NCBI RefSeq assembly: GCF_016906305.1
Contig: NZ_JADDOL010000011.1
Span: 1 to 64,000, forward strand
Reading direction: 5' to 3'
From: Alloalcanivorax marinus
GTDB taxonomy: Bacteria > Pseudomonadota > Gammaproteobacteria > Pseudomonadales > Alcanivoracaceae
Length of the DNA: 64,000 nt
Shown: positions 30,026-38,605 of the stretch, in pieces
How the letters are laid out: each line of letters begins with the position of its first letter
Position numbering within the stretch: the stretch's first letter is position 1
Notes under the pieces: model-generated
Told to the model about the DNA's origin: nothing
Databases searched by the model: none
Seen by the model: the letters and a program-made list of their open reading frames with translations, nothing else
Program-made: the position numbers and the translations under genes

Positions 30026-30907
30026 ATGAGCAACTATCTCGACATCTCCAAGGTGAGCATCGATTTTCCCACCCCGCAGGGGCCGTTCCGGGCCCTGGAC
30101 GGGCTGTCGCTGCGCATCCGTAAAGGCGAGTTCGTCTCCCTGATCGGCCATTCCGGCTGCGGCAAATCCACGGTGCTGAACATCATCGCCGGCCTGCTGC
30201 GGGCCAGCGAGGGCGGCGTGGCCCTGGACGGCAAGGAAGTGAACGAACCCGGCCCGGACCGGGCGGTGGTGTTCCAGAACCATTCACTGCTGCCCTGGCT
30301 GACCGCTTTCGAGAACGTGCAGCTGGCGGTGCGCCAGGTGTTTCGCGGCCGCATGAGCAGGGCGGAGATGCGCGACTGGGTGGAGCACAACCTGAAACTG
30401 GTGCACATGGCCCACGCCATGCACAAACGTCCCGACGAACTGTCCGGCGGCATGAAGCAGCGGGTCGGCATCGCCCGCGCGCTGGCCATGCGGCCCAAGG
30501 TGCTGCTGATGGACGAGCCGTTCGGAGCGCTGGACGCGCTCACCCGGGCGCACATGCAGGATTCGCTGATGGAGATTCAGCGGGACCTGAACAACACCGT
30601 GGTGATGATCACCCACGACGTGGACGAGGCGGTGTTGCTGTCCGACCGCATCGTGATGATGACCAACGGCCCCGCCGCCACCATCGGCGAGGTGCTCGAC
30701 ATCGATCTGCCACGCCCGCGCAACCGCGTCACCCTGGCCGAGAACAGCGCCTACAACCACTTCCGCCAGCAAGTGCTCCGCTTTCTCTACGAGAAGCAGC
30801 GCAAGGTGGTGGAGATGGCCCGCGAGCCGGACGACGCCGGCGCCTCCGGGGCGGCGTCGCGCGGTGGGGTGGCCGGGCTGGTGCACCGGCTCGGCCGGCG
30901 AGCCTGA
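30026..30907 (+). CDS. nrtD: Nitrate ABC transporter ATP-binding protein
   Basis: A 293-residue ABC ATPase: Walker A GHSGCGKST (about 40-48), Q-loop VVFQNHSLLPW, signature LSGGMKQRVGIARA (about 140-153), Walker B VLLMDEPFGALDAL, and the H-loop in MITHDVDEAV. It matches the single-domain NrtD/NasD type rather than the NrtC fusion carrying a binding-protein domain. The C-terminal tail (about 260-293) is low-complexity Ala/Gly/Arg. Confidence 0.92.
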   Translation: MSNYLDISKVSIDFPTPQGPFRALDGLSLRIRKGEFVSLIGHSGCGKSTVLNIIAGLLRASEGGVALDGKEVNEPGPDRAVVFQNHSLLPWLTAFENVQLAVRQVFRGRMSRAEMRDWVEHNLKLVHMAHAMHKRPDELSGGMKQRVGIARALAMRPKVLLMDEPFGALDALTRAHMQDSLMEIQRDLNNTVVMITHDVDEAVLLSDRIVMMTNGPAATIGEVLDIDLPRPRNRVTLAENSAYNHFRQQVLRFLYEKQRKVVEMAREPDDAGASGAASRGGVAGLVHRLGRRA

Positions 30908-30918
30908 GGGGCCGCGTC

Positions 30919-32199
30919 ATGATCGGAGAGACCGTCACCTCAGGCCACCGGCCACGGCGCCGTCTGGTGATCGTCGGCAATGGCCTGGCCACGGACAGCC
31001 TGATCGGCCACCTGGGCACGGACCACCCGTGGTCGGTGCGGGTGCTCGGCGACGAGCCGGTGCGCCACTACAACCGCATCATGCTGTCGCCATTGCTGGG
31101 CGGAGAAACCGATCTGCCCTCGATCTCGCCGCGCGATGAAAGCTGGTACCGGGCGCGCCGGGTCACGGTGAGCCCGGGCAAGCGGGTCACCGGCATCGAC
31201 CGCCGCCGCCGCCGGGTGCTCTGCGAGGACGGCGAGTGGGTCGACTTCCACACTCTGGTGCTGGCCACCGGCGCGCGTGCGTCGCTGCCGCCGCTGCCCG
31301 GCGTCGACACCCTGGCCGGTGTCGGCGGCTTCCGGTCCCTGGAGGATGCGCGGCGCCTGCGCGAGCGGTGCCAGGCACGCCCCGGCGCCCGGGCGGTGGT
31401 GGTCGGCGCCGGCCTGCTTGGCGTCGAGGCCGCCGTCGGCCTGCGTCGCCTGGGCGCCGACGTGACCCTGGTGCACCGGCGGCCGGTGCTGATGAACCGG
31501 CAGCTCGACGCCAGCGCGTCGGCCCTGTTGCGGGCGGCGCTCTCCGATCGGGGCATCCGGGTGCGCACCGGCTGTGATCCCCGGCGTCTTCTCGGCGCCA
31601 CCTCGGTGACCGGTGTCGAGGTGGAAGAGGGCGGCGTGTCGCGAACGCTGCCCGCCGATCTGGTGGTCTTCGCCACCGGCATCACCCCCAACCGCGAGCT
31701 GGCGCGGGCCGCCGGCCTGGAGTGCGGGGCCGGCGTTCGCGTCGACGCCGCTCTGTGTACCTCCGACCCGCGCATCCGGGCACTGGGAGAATGCTGCGAG
31801 TTCCAGGGCAACACCTATGGCCTGGTGGCGCCGGTGCGGGCCCAGGCGGAGGTGCTGGCCCGGGTACTGCGCGGCGAGACGGCCCGCTACCGCGACCCGG
31901 CGCCGCTCACGCGCCTCAAGGTCAGCGGTCTGGACATCCACACCCTGGGGCCGGTGGACGCGGCGGAGGGTCAGCAAACCCTGTGGCTCAGCGATGCCGC
32001 CGCCGGTGTGTACAAAAAACTGATTCTGGAAAACGGCCGCCTGCGCGGCGTGCTGTTGGTGGGCGATGTGCGTCACAGCCAGTGGTACGCGCACGCCCTG
32101 CAAAGCGGCCGTGACCTGGGCGCGCTGCGCGACATTCTGCTTACCCATCCGACCCGTGACGACGCCCACGAGACCGGTCTTCCGGTGGAAGTGGCATAA
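30919..32199 (+). CDS. FAD/NAD(P)-dependent oxidoreductase, NasC/NirB-N-terminal-like
   Basis: A 426-residue flavoprotein with an N-terminal FAD site (LVIVGNGLATDSLI), an NAD(P) site (AVVVGAGLLGVEAAVGLRRL, about 155-175) and a C-terminal NirB-like extension (GLDIHTLGPV.. then GVYKKLIL). Its first 400 residues parallel NirB encoded next to it, including WYRARRVTV versus WYRDNRVTL. No BFD-type Cys cluster is seen. The inference is electron delivery from NAD(P)H to the nitrate reductase, as NasC does in Klebsiella. Gene names for this component vary, so none is given. Confidence 0.85.
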   Translation: MIGETVTSGHRPRRRLVIVGNGLATDSLIGHLGTDHPWSVRVLGDEPVRHYNRIMLSPLLGGETDLPSISPRDESWYRARRVTVSPGKRVTGIDRRRRRVLCEDGEWVDFHTLVLATGARASLPPLPGVDTLAGVGGFRSLEDARRLRERCQARPGARAVVVGAGLLGVEAAVGLRRLGADVTLVHRRPVLMNRQLDASASALLRAALSDRGIRVRTGCDPRRLLGATSVTGVEVEEGGVSRTLPADLVVFATGITPNRELARAAGLECGAGVRVDAALCTSDPRIRALGECCEFQGNTYGLVAPVRAQAEVLARVLRGETARYRDPAPLTRLKVSGLDIHTLGPVDAAEGQQTLWLSDAAAGVYKKLILENGRLRGVLLVGDVRHSQWYAHALQSGRDLGALRDILLTHPTRDDAHETGLPVEVA

Positions 32200-32213
32200 C
32201 AGGAGGCAAGACC

Positions 32214-34769
32214 ATGACGGACGACAAACCCGTACTTCCCACCTCGGGCAACCTGGTGATCATCGGCAACGGCATGGTCGGCCACCATCTGGTGAAGACG
32301 CTGGCCGAGCAGGGCGCCGACAGCCCCTGGACGATGCACGTGTTCGCCGGCGAGAGCCGGCCCGCCTACGACCGGGTGCATTTGTCCGCGCTGTTCGACG
32401 ACCGGACCCCGGAGGATCTGTGTTTGTCCCCGGAACAATGGTATCGGGACAACCGGGTGACGTTGCACCTGAACGACCCGGTGGTGGAGATCGACCGGGC
32501 CAACAAAACCGTGCGCACCGCCGCCGGCGTCCGGCAGGACTACGACGCCCTGGTGCTGGCCACCGGCTCCTATCCGTTCGTGCCGCCGATCCCCGGCCAC
32601 GAACACGAAAACTGCCTGGTGTACCGCACCGTGGACGACCTGGACGCCATCAAGCGCCTTGCCGGCAACGCCCAGCGCGGGGTGGTGGTGGGCGGCGGCC
32701 TGCTCGGCCTGGAAGCCGCCAACGCCCTGCGGCTGCTGGGGCTGGAAACCCATGTGGTGGAATTCGCGCCGCAGCTGATGCCGGTGCAGCTGGACGAAAC
32801 CGGCGGCGCGCTGCTGCGCCAGGAAGTGGAAGCGCTGGGCGTGCACATCCACACCGGCCGCAAAACCGAGCGGATCGACGCCGGCGAGCGCCACGCCCTG
32901 CGCATGAACTTCGAAGGCGAGGCGCCGCTGGAAACGGACCTGATCGTGTTCTCCGCCGGCATTCGCCCCCAGGATGCCCTGGGCCGTCAGGCCGGCCTGA
33001 CGCTGGGCGAGCGGGGCGGCATCGTGGTGGACAATCAGTGCCGCACCTCGGACCCGGCGATTTTCGCCATCGGCGAGTGCGCGCTCTGGAACAACCGGAT
33101 CTTCGGGCTGGTGGCGCCGGGCTACACCATGGCGCGCACTGTGGCCGCGGTGCTGAATAACGAAGCCGGCGATTTCACCGGCGCCGACATGAGCACCAAA
33201 CTGAAACTGATGGGCGTGGACGTGGGCTCGGTGGGCGATGCCCAGGGGCGCACCGCCGGCGCCCGCTGTTACCGCTTCCAGGACGAAGTGGCCGGCGTGT
33301 ACCGCAAGCTGGTGGTCAGCGAAGACCAAAAGTACGTACTCGGCGCCATGCTGGTGGGGGACTGCGACGCCTACGACACCCTGCTGCAGTACATGCTCAA
33401 CGGCATCCCGCTGCCGGATAACCCGGCGTCGTTGATTCTGCCCGCCGGTGACGCGCCGCCGGCGCTGGGCGCCGATGCGCTGCCGGACGGCGCCACCATC
33501 TGCTCGTGCCACAACGTGTCCAAGGGCGCCATCAACGCGGCCCTGGACAACGGGTGCTGTTCGCTGGCCGACATCAAGGACGCCACCAAGGCGTCCACCG
33601 GCTGCGGCGGCTGCGCGGCGTTGCTGAAAAGCGTGGTGGACGCGGGGCTGGAAGCGCGCGGCGTGGAGGTGAACAACCATCTCTGCGAGCACTTCGAGTA
33701 TTCCCGCCAGGAGCTGTACCACCTGATTCTGGTGGGCGGGCTGAAGCGCTTCTCGGAGGTGCGCGAAGCGCACGGCAAGGGCCTTGGCTGCGACATCTGC
33801 AAGCCGGCGGTGGCCTCCATTCTCGCCAGCATCCACAACGACCATATCCTGGAACCCGAACACGTGGGCCTGCAGGACACCAACGATGTGTTTCTCGCCA
33901 ACATGCAGAAGGACGGCACCTACTCGGTGGTGCCGCGGGTGCCGGCCGGTGAGATCACTCCGGAAAAACTGATGACCCTGGGCCGGGTGGCGAGCAAATA
34001 CGATCTCTACACCAAGATTACCGGCGGTCAGCGCATCGACCTGTTCGGTGCCCGTCTGGAGCAGCTGCCGCTGATCTGGGAAGAGCTGATCGAGGCGGGC
34101 TTCGAGACCGGCCACGCCTACGGCAAGTCGGTGCGCACCGTGAAGTCCTGCGTCGGCTCCACCTGGTGCCGCTACGGCGTGCAGGACAGCGTCGGCATGG
34201 CGATCCTGCTGGAGCACCGCTACAAGGGGCTGCGCTCGCCGCACAAACTCAAGTTCGCGGTCTCCGGCTGCACCCGGGAATGCGCCGAGGCGCAAAGCAA
34301 GGACATTGGCGTGATCGCCACCGAGAACGGCTGGAACCTGTACGTATGCGGTAACGGCGGCATGCGTCCCCGCCACGCGGATCTGTTCGCCACCGACCTC
34401 TCCGACCAGGCGCTGGTGCGGCTGGTGGACCGGGTGCTGATGTTCTACGTGCGCACCGCCGACCGGTTGCAGCGTACCTCGGTGTGGCTGGAAAACCTGG
34501 AAGGCGGGCTCGATTACCTGCGCCAGGTGGTGATCGACGACAGCCTCGGCATCGCCGGGGAGTTGGAGGCGCAGATGGCGGTGGTGCGCGAGCGCTATCA
34601 GTGCGAATGGCGCACCACGCTCGGTGACGAACAAAAGCTCAAGCGCTTTCGCAGCTTCGTCAACGCGGACACGCCGGACCGGGACATTCGCTTCGTGCGC
34701 GAACGGGGCCAGCCCCGTCCCGCCACCGAGCACGACCCCGCCGATCGCATCGAGACCCTCAGCCTTTGA
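32214..34769 (+). CDS. nirB: Nitrite reductase [NAD(P)H] large subunit
   Basis: An 851-residue assimilatory nitrite reductase that reduces nitrite to ammonium in the cytoplasm. Order: FAD site (LVIIGNGMVGHHLVKTL), NAD site (GVVVGGGLLGLEAANAL), BFD-type [2Fe-2S] domain (ATICSCHNVSKGAINAAL.. GCGGC, about 425-465), then the ferredoxin-like and sirohaem/[4Fe-4S] half with CVGSTWCRYGVQDS and SGCTRECAEAQSKD (about 643-700). The length is that of E. coli NirB (847). NirD follows after 18 bases. Confidence 0.97.
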   Translation: MTDDKPVLPTSGNLVIIGNGMVGHHLVKTLAEQGADSPWTMHVFAGESRPAYDRVHLSALFDDRTPEDLCLSPEQWYRDNRVTLHLNDPVVEIDRANKTVRTAAGVRQDYDALVLATGSYPFVPPIPGHEHENCLVYRTVDDLDAIKRLAGNAQRGVVVGGGLLGLEAANALRLLGLETHVVEFAPQLMPVQLDETGGALLRQEVEALGVHIHTGRKTERIDAGERHALRMNFEGEAPLETDLIVFSAGIRPQDALGRQAGLTLGERGGIVVDNQCRTSDPAIFAIGECALWNNRIFGLVAPGYTMARTVAAVLNNEAGDFTGADMSTKLKLMGVDVGSVGDAQGRTAGARCYRFQDEVAGVYRKLVVSEDQKYVLGAMLVGDCDAYDTLLQYMLNGIPLPDNPASLILPAGDAPPALGADALPDGATICSCHNVSKGAINAALDNGCCSLADIKDATKASTGCGGCAALLKSVVDAGLEARGVEVNNHLCEHFEYSRQELYHLILVGGLKRFSEVREAHGKGLGCDICKPAVASILASIHNDHILEPEHVGLQDTNDVFLANMQKDGTYSVVPRVPAGEITPEKLMTLGRVASKYDLYTKITGGQRIDLFGARLEQLPLIWEELIEAGFETGHAYGKSVRTVKSCVGSTWCRYGVQDSVGMAILLEHRYKGLRSPHKLKFAVSGCTRECAEAQSKDIGVIATENGWNLYVCGNGGMRPRHADLFATDLSDQALVRLVDRVLMFYVRTADRLQRTSVWLENLEGGLDYLRQVVIDDSLGIAGELEAQMAVVRERYQCEWRTTLGDEQKLKRFRSFVNADTPDRDIRFVRERGQPRPATEHDPADRIETLSL

Positions 34770-34787
34770 AACGGAAGGAGCACGAGC

Positions 34788-35144
34788 ATGTCATGGCAGC
34801 ACGTTTGTACCCGACAGGATCTGGTGGCCGGCGGCGGCGTGGCCGCGCTGGTCGATGGTGAGCAGGTGGCGCTGTTCTACCTGCCGGACCAGTCGCCGCC
34901 GCTTTACGCCATCGGCAATCGGGACCCGATTGGCGGCGCCAACGTGCTGTCCCGGGGTATCGTCGGCGACGTCGGCGGCGAACTGGTGGTGGCCTCGCCG
35001 CTGTACAAGCAGCACTTCAGCCTGCTCACCGGCGCCTGTCTGGAGCAGGGCGACGTCGCGGTGCCGGTCTGGGAGGTGAAGCTGGACGGCGACAAGGTGT
35101 CACTGCGCCCGCCGGCGGCGGCGCTCAACCGGACCGGCACCTGA
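34788..35144 (+). CDS. nirD: Nitrite reductase small subunit NirD
   Basis: A 118-residue Rieske-fold protein without the Rieske Cys/His ligands. Where a ligand pair would be, it reads ASPLYKQHFSLLTGAC, as in other bacterial NirD proteins, so it is structural rather than redox-active. Also conserved are YAIGNRDPIGGANVLSRGIV and VPVWEVKLDGDKV. It partners NirB. Three bases separate it from the nitrate reductase gene. Confidence 0.95.
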   Translation: MSWQHVCTRQDLVAGGGVAALVDGEQVALFYLPDQSPPLYAIGNRDPIGGANVLSRGIVGDVGGELVVASPLYKQHFSLLTGACLEQGDVAVPVWEVKLDGDKVSLRPPAAALNRTGT

Positions 35145-35147
35145 ACC

Positions 35148-37796
35148 ATGGCCGCGCGTATCCCGGTGACCGAAACCACCTGTCCGTACTGCGGCGTGGG
35201 CTGCGGGGTGGCCGTGCAGGGCGCCGGCGAGGCGGTGGCCGGCCTTGAATCCCATCCGGCCAACCGGGGCCGGCTCTGCGTCAAGGGCGCGGCGCTCCAC
35301 GACACCCTGGATCTCCGTCACCGGCTGCTTTATCCGGAAGTGGACGGCGCCCGGGTGGGCTGGGACACGGCGCTGGACGCAGTGACGCGACGGCTGCGCG
35401 ACACCCTGGCCCGGTACGGTCCGGACAGCGTCGCCTGCTACGGCTCCGGGCAGCTGCTGACCGAGGACTACTACGTCGCCAATAAACTGATGAAGGGATT
35501 CATCGGCAGCGCCCACATGGACACCAACAGCCGGCTTTGCATGGCGTCGGCGGTGGCCGGCTACAAGCGCGCCTTCGGCGGCGACAGTGTTCCCGGCTGC
35601 TACGAAGACCTGGACCAGGCCGACCTGCTGGTGCTGGCGGGTTCCAACGCGGCCTGGACCCATCCGGTGCTGTACCAGCGCATGGTCGCCGCCAGGAAGG
35701 CGCGGCCCGACGTCCGGGTGGTGGTGATCGACCCCCGCCGCACCGCCACCTGTGACCTGGCCGACCTGCATTTGGCGTTGCGTCCCGGGGCCGACGGCCT
35801 GCTGTTCAACGGGCTGCTGGCCTGGCTTGCCCGGCACGGCCATCTGGACCGGGACTATATTCGCGACCACACCCGCGGCTTCCAGGACGCCCTGGCCAGG
35901 GCCGAGGCGGACAGCGGTTCCCTGGCCGATCTGGCACGACGCTGTGATCTGCGCGAAGCGGACATCGAGCGGTTCTTCCACTGGTTCGCCGAGCGCCCGC
36001 GCACCGTCACTTTTTATTCCCAGGGCATCAATCAGAGCGCCACCGGCACCGACAAGTGCAACGCCATCATCAACTGTCATCTGGCCACCGGCCGGGTGGG
36101 CAAGCCCGGTGCCTCGCCGTTTTCCATCACCGGCCAGCCCAACGCCATGGGCGGCCGCGAGGTGGGCGGGCTGGCCAACCAGCTGGCCGCGCACATGGAC
36201 TTCGCCGCCGATGACGTGGACCGGGTACAGCGCTTCTGGAACGCCCCCAACATGGCCAGTGAGCCCGGCCTCAAGGCGGTGGACCTGTTCCAGGCCGTGG
36301 CCGACGGCCGGATCCGGTTTATCTGGATTCTTTCCACCAATCCGCTGGTCAGCCTGCCCGAGGCGGACCGGGTGCGCGAGGCCCTGCGGCGGTGCCCCAC
36401 GGTGGTGGTGTCCGACTGCATGGGCGATACCGACACCGTGCGCATGGCGGACATCAAGCTACCCGCCTGCACCTGGGGCGAAAAGAACGGCACCGTCACC
36501 AATTCGGAGCGTTGCATTTCCCGCCAGCGGCCTTTCCTGGAGGCGCCGGGGGAGGCGCGCCCGGACTGGTGGGCGCTGGCCGGGGTGGGCCGTCGCCTCG
36601 GTTACGCCGAGGCGTTCGGCTGGCGCCATCCCGCCCAGGTGTTCGCCGAGCACGCGGCCCTCTCCGGGTTTGAGAACGACGGCCGGCGGGCGTTCGACAT
36701 CAGCGGCCTGGCGGCGCTGGACCAGGCCGGCTACGACGCCCTGACGCCGGTGCGCTGGCCGGTCAACCGGCACTGGCCGCGTGGCCGCCGGCGCCTGTTC
36801 GACGATGGCCGCTTCCACACCGACGACGGTCGCGCCCGCTTCGTGCCGATCACCGCCGCGCTGCCCGACGACCCGCCCGGGGCCGGGGAGCTGATCATGA
36901 ATACCGGTCGCATCCGCGATCAGTGGCACACCATGACCCGCACCGGCAAGTCGCCGCGCCTGCTCCAGCACATCGGCGAGCCCTTCGTCGCCCTGCACCC
37001 CCGGGACGCCCGCCGTCACCGCATCGAGGACGGCCAGCTGGCGCACGTGGAAAACCGCCTGGGCGCGATCATCGTGCGCGCGCGGATCACCACCGACCAG
37101 CGCCCCGGCGAGCTGTTCGTGCCGATGCACTGGAGCAGCCCGTTCAGCGCCCGCGCGCGCCTGGGCGCCCTGGTGCCGGCCATCACCGACCCGCTGTCCG
37201 GCCAGCCGCAATCCAAGTTCGCCCGGGTCCGGGTGACGCCCTGCGCGGTGCGTTGGCAGGGTTTTCTGATCACCCGGGTCCGGCGCGGCGACCCGGATTG
37301 TCTGTACTGGAGTTACAGCCCCTTGCCTGGAGGACATCTGTTCGAGCTGGCCGGCGACGATGAACCGGACCGCGCCCGGCGTCGTCTGGCCACGCTGATC
37401 GGCGAGGCCGGGCAGGGGGAAGCGCCGCAATGGCTGGACCTGCAGGACCCCACGGCGGGCCACTTCCGCCGGGTGGCGGTGCGGGACGGCCGTCTGATCG
37501 GCGCCTTGTTCATTCACCCCGCCGGCGCGCTGCCCGAGCGGGACTGGCTGGGCGGTCTGTTGCAACGGGACCGGCTGGAGGACGACGAGCGGCGGGCCCT
37601 GCTCGGCGGCGAAGCCCCCGACGGTGGCGCCGGGGACGGCCCGGTGGTGTGCACCTGCTTCCAGGTCGGGGAGCGGGCCATCCGGGCGCGCATCGACGCC
37701 GGCGACCGCAGCGTGGAAGCGCTGGGCCGCTCACTCCGGTGCGGCACCAACTGCGGCTCCTGCCTGCCCGAGCTGAAACAGCTGCTGGACGGCTGA
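35148..37796 (+). CDS. nasA: Assimilatory nitrate reductase catalytic subunit
   Basis: An 882-residue molybdopterin (bis-MGD) oxidoreductase. The N-terminal [4Fe-4S] site is TCPYCGVGCGVAV with the last Cys in GRLCVKG (about 45). The Mo-cofactor domains run through LLTEDYYVANKLMKGFIGS, SRLCMASAV and the C-terminal molydopterin dinucleotide domain (TGRIRDQWHTMTRTGKS). A BFD-like [2Fe-2S] domain closes the protein (VCTCFQVGERAI.. CGTNCGSCLPEL), as in Klebsiella NasA. It receives electrons probably from the flavoprotein at 30919. Last gene of the operon. Confidence 0.95.
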   Translation: MAARIPVTETTCPYCGVGCGVAVQGAGEAVAGLESHPANRGRLCVKGAALHDTLDLRHRLLYPEVDGARVGWDTALDAVTRRLRDTLARYGPDSVACYGSGQLLTEDYYVANKLMKGFIGSAHMDTNSRLCMASAVAGYKRAFGGDSVPGCYEDLDQADLLVLAGSNAAWTHPVLYQRMVAARKARPDVRVVVIDPRRTATCDLADLHLALRPGADGLLFNGLLAWLARHGHLDRDYIRDHTRGFQDALARAEADSGSLADLARRCDLREADIERFFHWFAERPRTVTFYSQGINQSATGTDKCNAIINCHLATGRVGKPGASPFSITGQPNAMGGREVGGLANQLAAHMDFAADDVDRVQRFWNAPNMASEPGLKAVDLFQAVADGRIRFIWILSTNPLVSLPEADRVREALRRCPTVVVSDCMGDTDTVRMADIKLPACTWGEKNGTVTNSERCISRQRPFLEAPGEARPDWWALAGVGRRLGYAEAFGWRHPAQVFAEHAALSGFENDGRRAFDISGLAALDQAGYDALTPVRWPVNRHWPRGRRRLFDDGRFHTDDGRARFVPITAALPDDPPGAGELIMNTGRIRDQWHTMTRTGKSPRLLQHIGEPFVALHPRDARRHRIEDGQLAHVENRLGAIIVRARITTDQRPGELFVPMHWSSPFSARARLGALVPAITDPLSGQPQSKFARVRVTPCAVRWQGFLITRVRRGDPDCLYWSYSPLPGGHLFELAGDDEPDRARRRLATLIGEAGQGEAPQWLDLQDPTAGHFRRVAVRDGRLIGALFIHPAGALPERDWLGGLLQRDRLEDDERRALLGGEAPDGGAGDGPVVCTCFQVGERAIRARIDAGDRSVEALGRSLRCGTNCGSCLPELKQLLDG

Positions 37797-37862
37797 GGGG
37801 AAAAAAGGTTCATCGCGCTTTGACGGGAATCGATGCGGGAGGCATCTATCCGGGACGCGGAT

Positions 37863-37957
37863 CTGGGTGGGGGCCTTCCGGGATCGCTCAAGCCATCCCT
37901 GGGCGCTCCCGTTTTTGGCATCCCTGCCAAAAAGGGTCCCGGAAGGCCCCCACCCAG
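37863..37957. repeat. Perfect 21-bp inverted repeat with nested hairpin
   Basis: The arms at 37863-37883 and 37937-37957 are exact reverse complements (core GGGGGCCTTCCGGGA). The 53-base middle contains a second perfect hairpin, TTTTTGGCA (37912-37920)/TGCCAAAAA (37925-37933) with loop TCCC. It lies 66 bases past the nasA stop. It could fold into a strong branched RNA at the operon end, or be a palindromic mobile element. Confidence 0.75.
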
Positions 37958-38115
37958 CTCCGCTTCGAGGTAGAGGAACCGTTCCGGGTTCCAACAACGA
38001 TGAACCGGGGTAGGTGGAGGGGGCGGCTCCGTAGAGCCCATCTTTGAGCCGGCAGGCACCGATTCTTGCTCCACCAAACGCCTGAAGCGACCGTGGCGCC
38101 GAGGATCACTGCTCA

Positions 38116-38307
38116 GCGGCTCAGGGCGTGACGCCCTTCCGGGACCCTTGAGAACAGGACGTTCGAAAGGGAGCCTACAGGGGTGAGGCAAGCGTGTTGC
38201 GAAGCACGGCTTCGCGCGCCGCTGAACGCCGCCCATCTGTGATGGGTGGCCGGGCCCGCTTGCGGGGACTCGCGGCGTTCCCGGAAGGGCGTCACGCCCT
38301 GAGCCGC
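38116..38307. repeat. MITE-like element with perfect 29-bp terminal inverted repeats
   Basis: Arms 38116-38144 and 38279-38307 are exact reverse complements (both contain GGGCGTGACGCCC or its complement). The interior from 38151 begins with the 25 bases also found at 1-25 of the window, and the right flank (GCGCCCCT..GGAGAGA) is shared too, so it is a dispersed family. No ORF with coding character lies inside. No clear target-site duplication was found. Confidence 0.7.
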
Positions 38308-38337
38308 GCCCCTGATGGAGAGAGACTTCCCGCCAAA

Positions 38338-38371
38338 GCAAAAAAAAGGCCACCCGGGGGAAGGTGGCCTT
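38338..38371 (-). terminator. Minus-strand intrinsic terminator with no matching gene
   Basis: AAGGCCACC (38346-38354) and GGTGGCCTT (38363-38371) pair across an eight-base loop, and an A-run at 38339-38347 becomes a U-run on the minus strand. It would stop transcripts coming from the right, where no minus-strand gene is recognised (38372-38605). It may end a small RNA or belong to the repeat element. Confidence 0.6.
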
Positions 38372-38566
38372 GGGGGATCCTTCATTGCCTGAAGGAAGGG
38401 GGATACGCGTCGCTTAACGCCCTGGGGGAGGCGGTGACCGTCCGTGGCCGGCGACGCAGATTCACTGTCTCACGATTCCCCGCCGCCGTGTGTAAAACAG
38501 CTTTAAATGTGCCCCCCGAAAAACCCGCCCGCGCGGCTTCACAATCCGTTCATCGGTTCCCGCCCA

Positions 38567-38597
38567 AACTTGTACAAGTTCGATCACTTGTACAGGT
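38567..38597 (+). promoter_or_regulatory. Two TTGTACA operators (LitR/CarH type) before the photolyase operon
   Basis: AACTTGTACAAGTT (38567-38580) is a perfect 14-bp palindrome, and CACTTGTACAGGT (38585-38597) is an imperfect second copy whose centre is 18 bases away. TTGTACA-type sites are the reported targets of the LitR/CarH group of MerR regulators, and a MerR gene is the second gene of this operon. The second site ends nine bases before the first ATG, so the promoter is probably overlapped and repressed. Confidence 0.6.
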
Positions 38598-38605
38598 AGA
38601 CCGTC

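Larger units (their letters stand above)
37797..38605. other. 809-base gene-free interval between the nas and photolyase operons
   Basis: No frame here shows a convincing gene. The interval holds the 21-bp inverted repeat (37863-37957), the 29-bp inverted-repeat element (38116-38307), a minus-strand terminator (38338-38371) and the operators of the photolyase operon (38567-38597). Open frames crossing it lack ribosome sites and run through the repeats. Confidence 0.6.

Noticed and set aside
32073-34733. 886-codon frame antisense to nirB
   Set aside because: A GC-bias shadow, no start context or motif.
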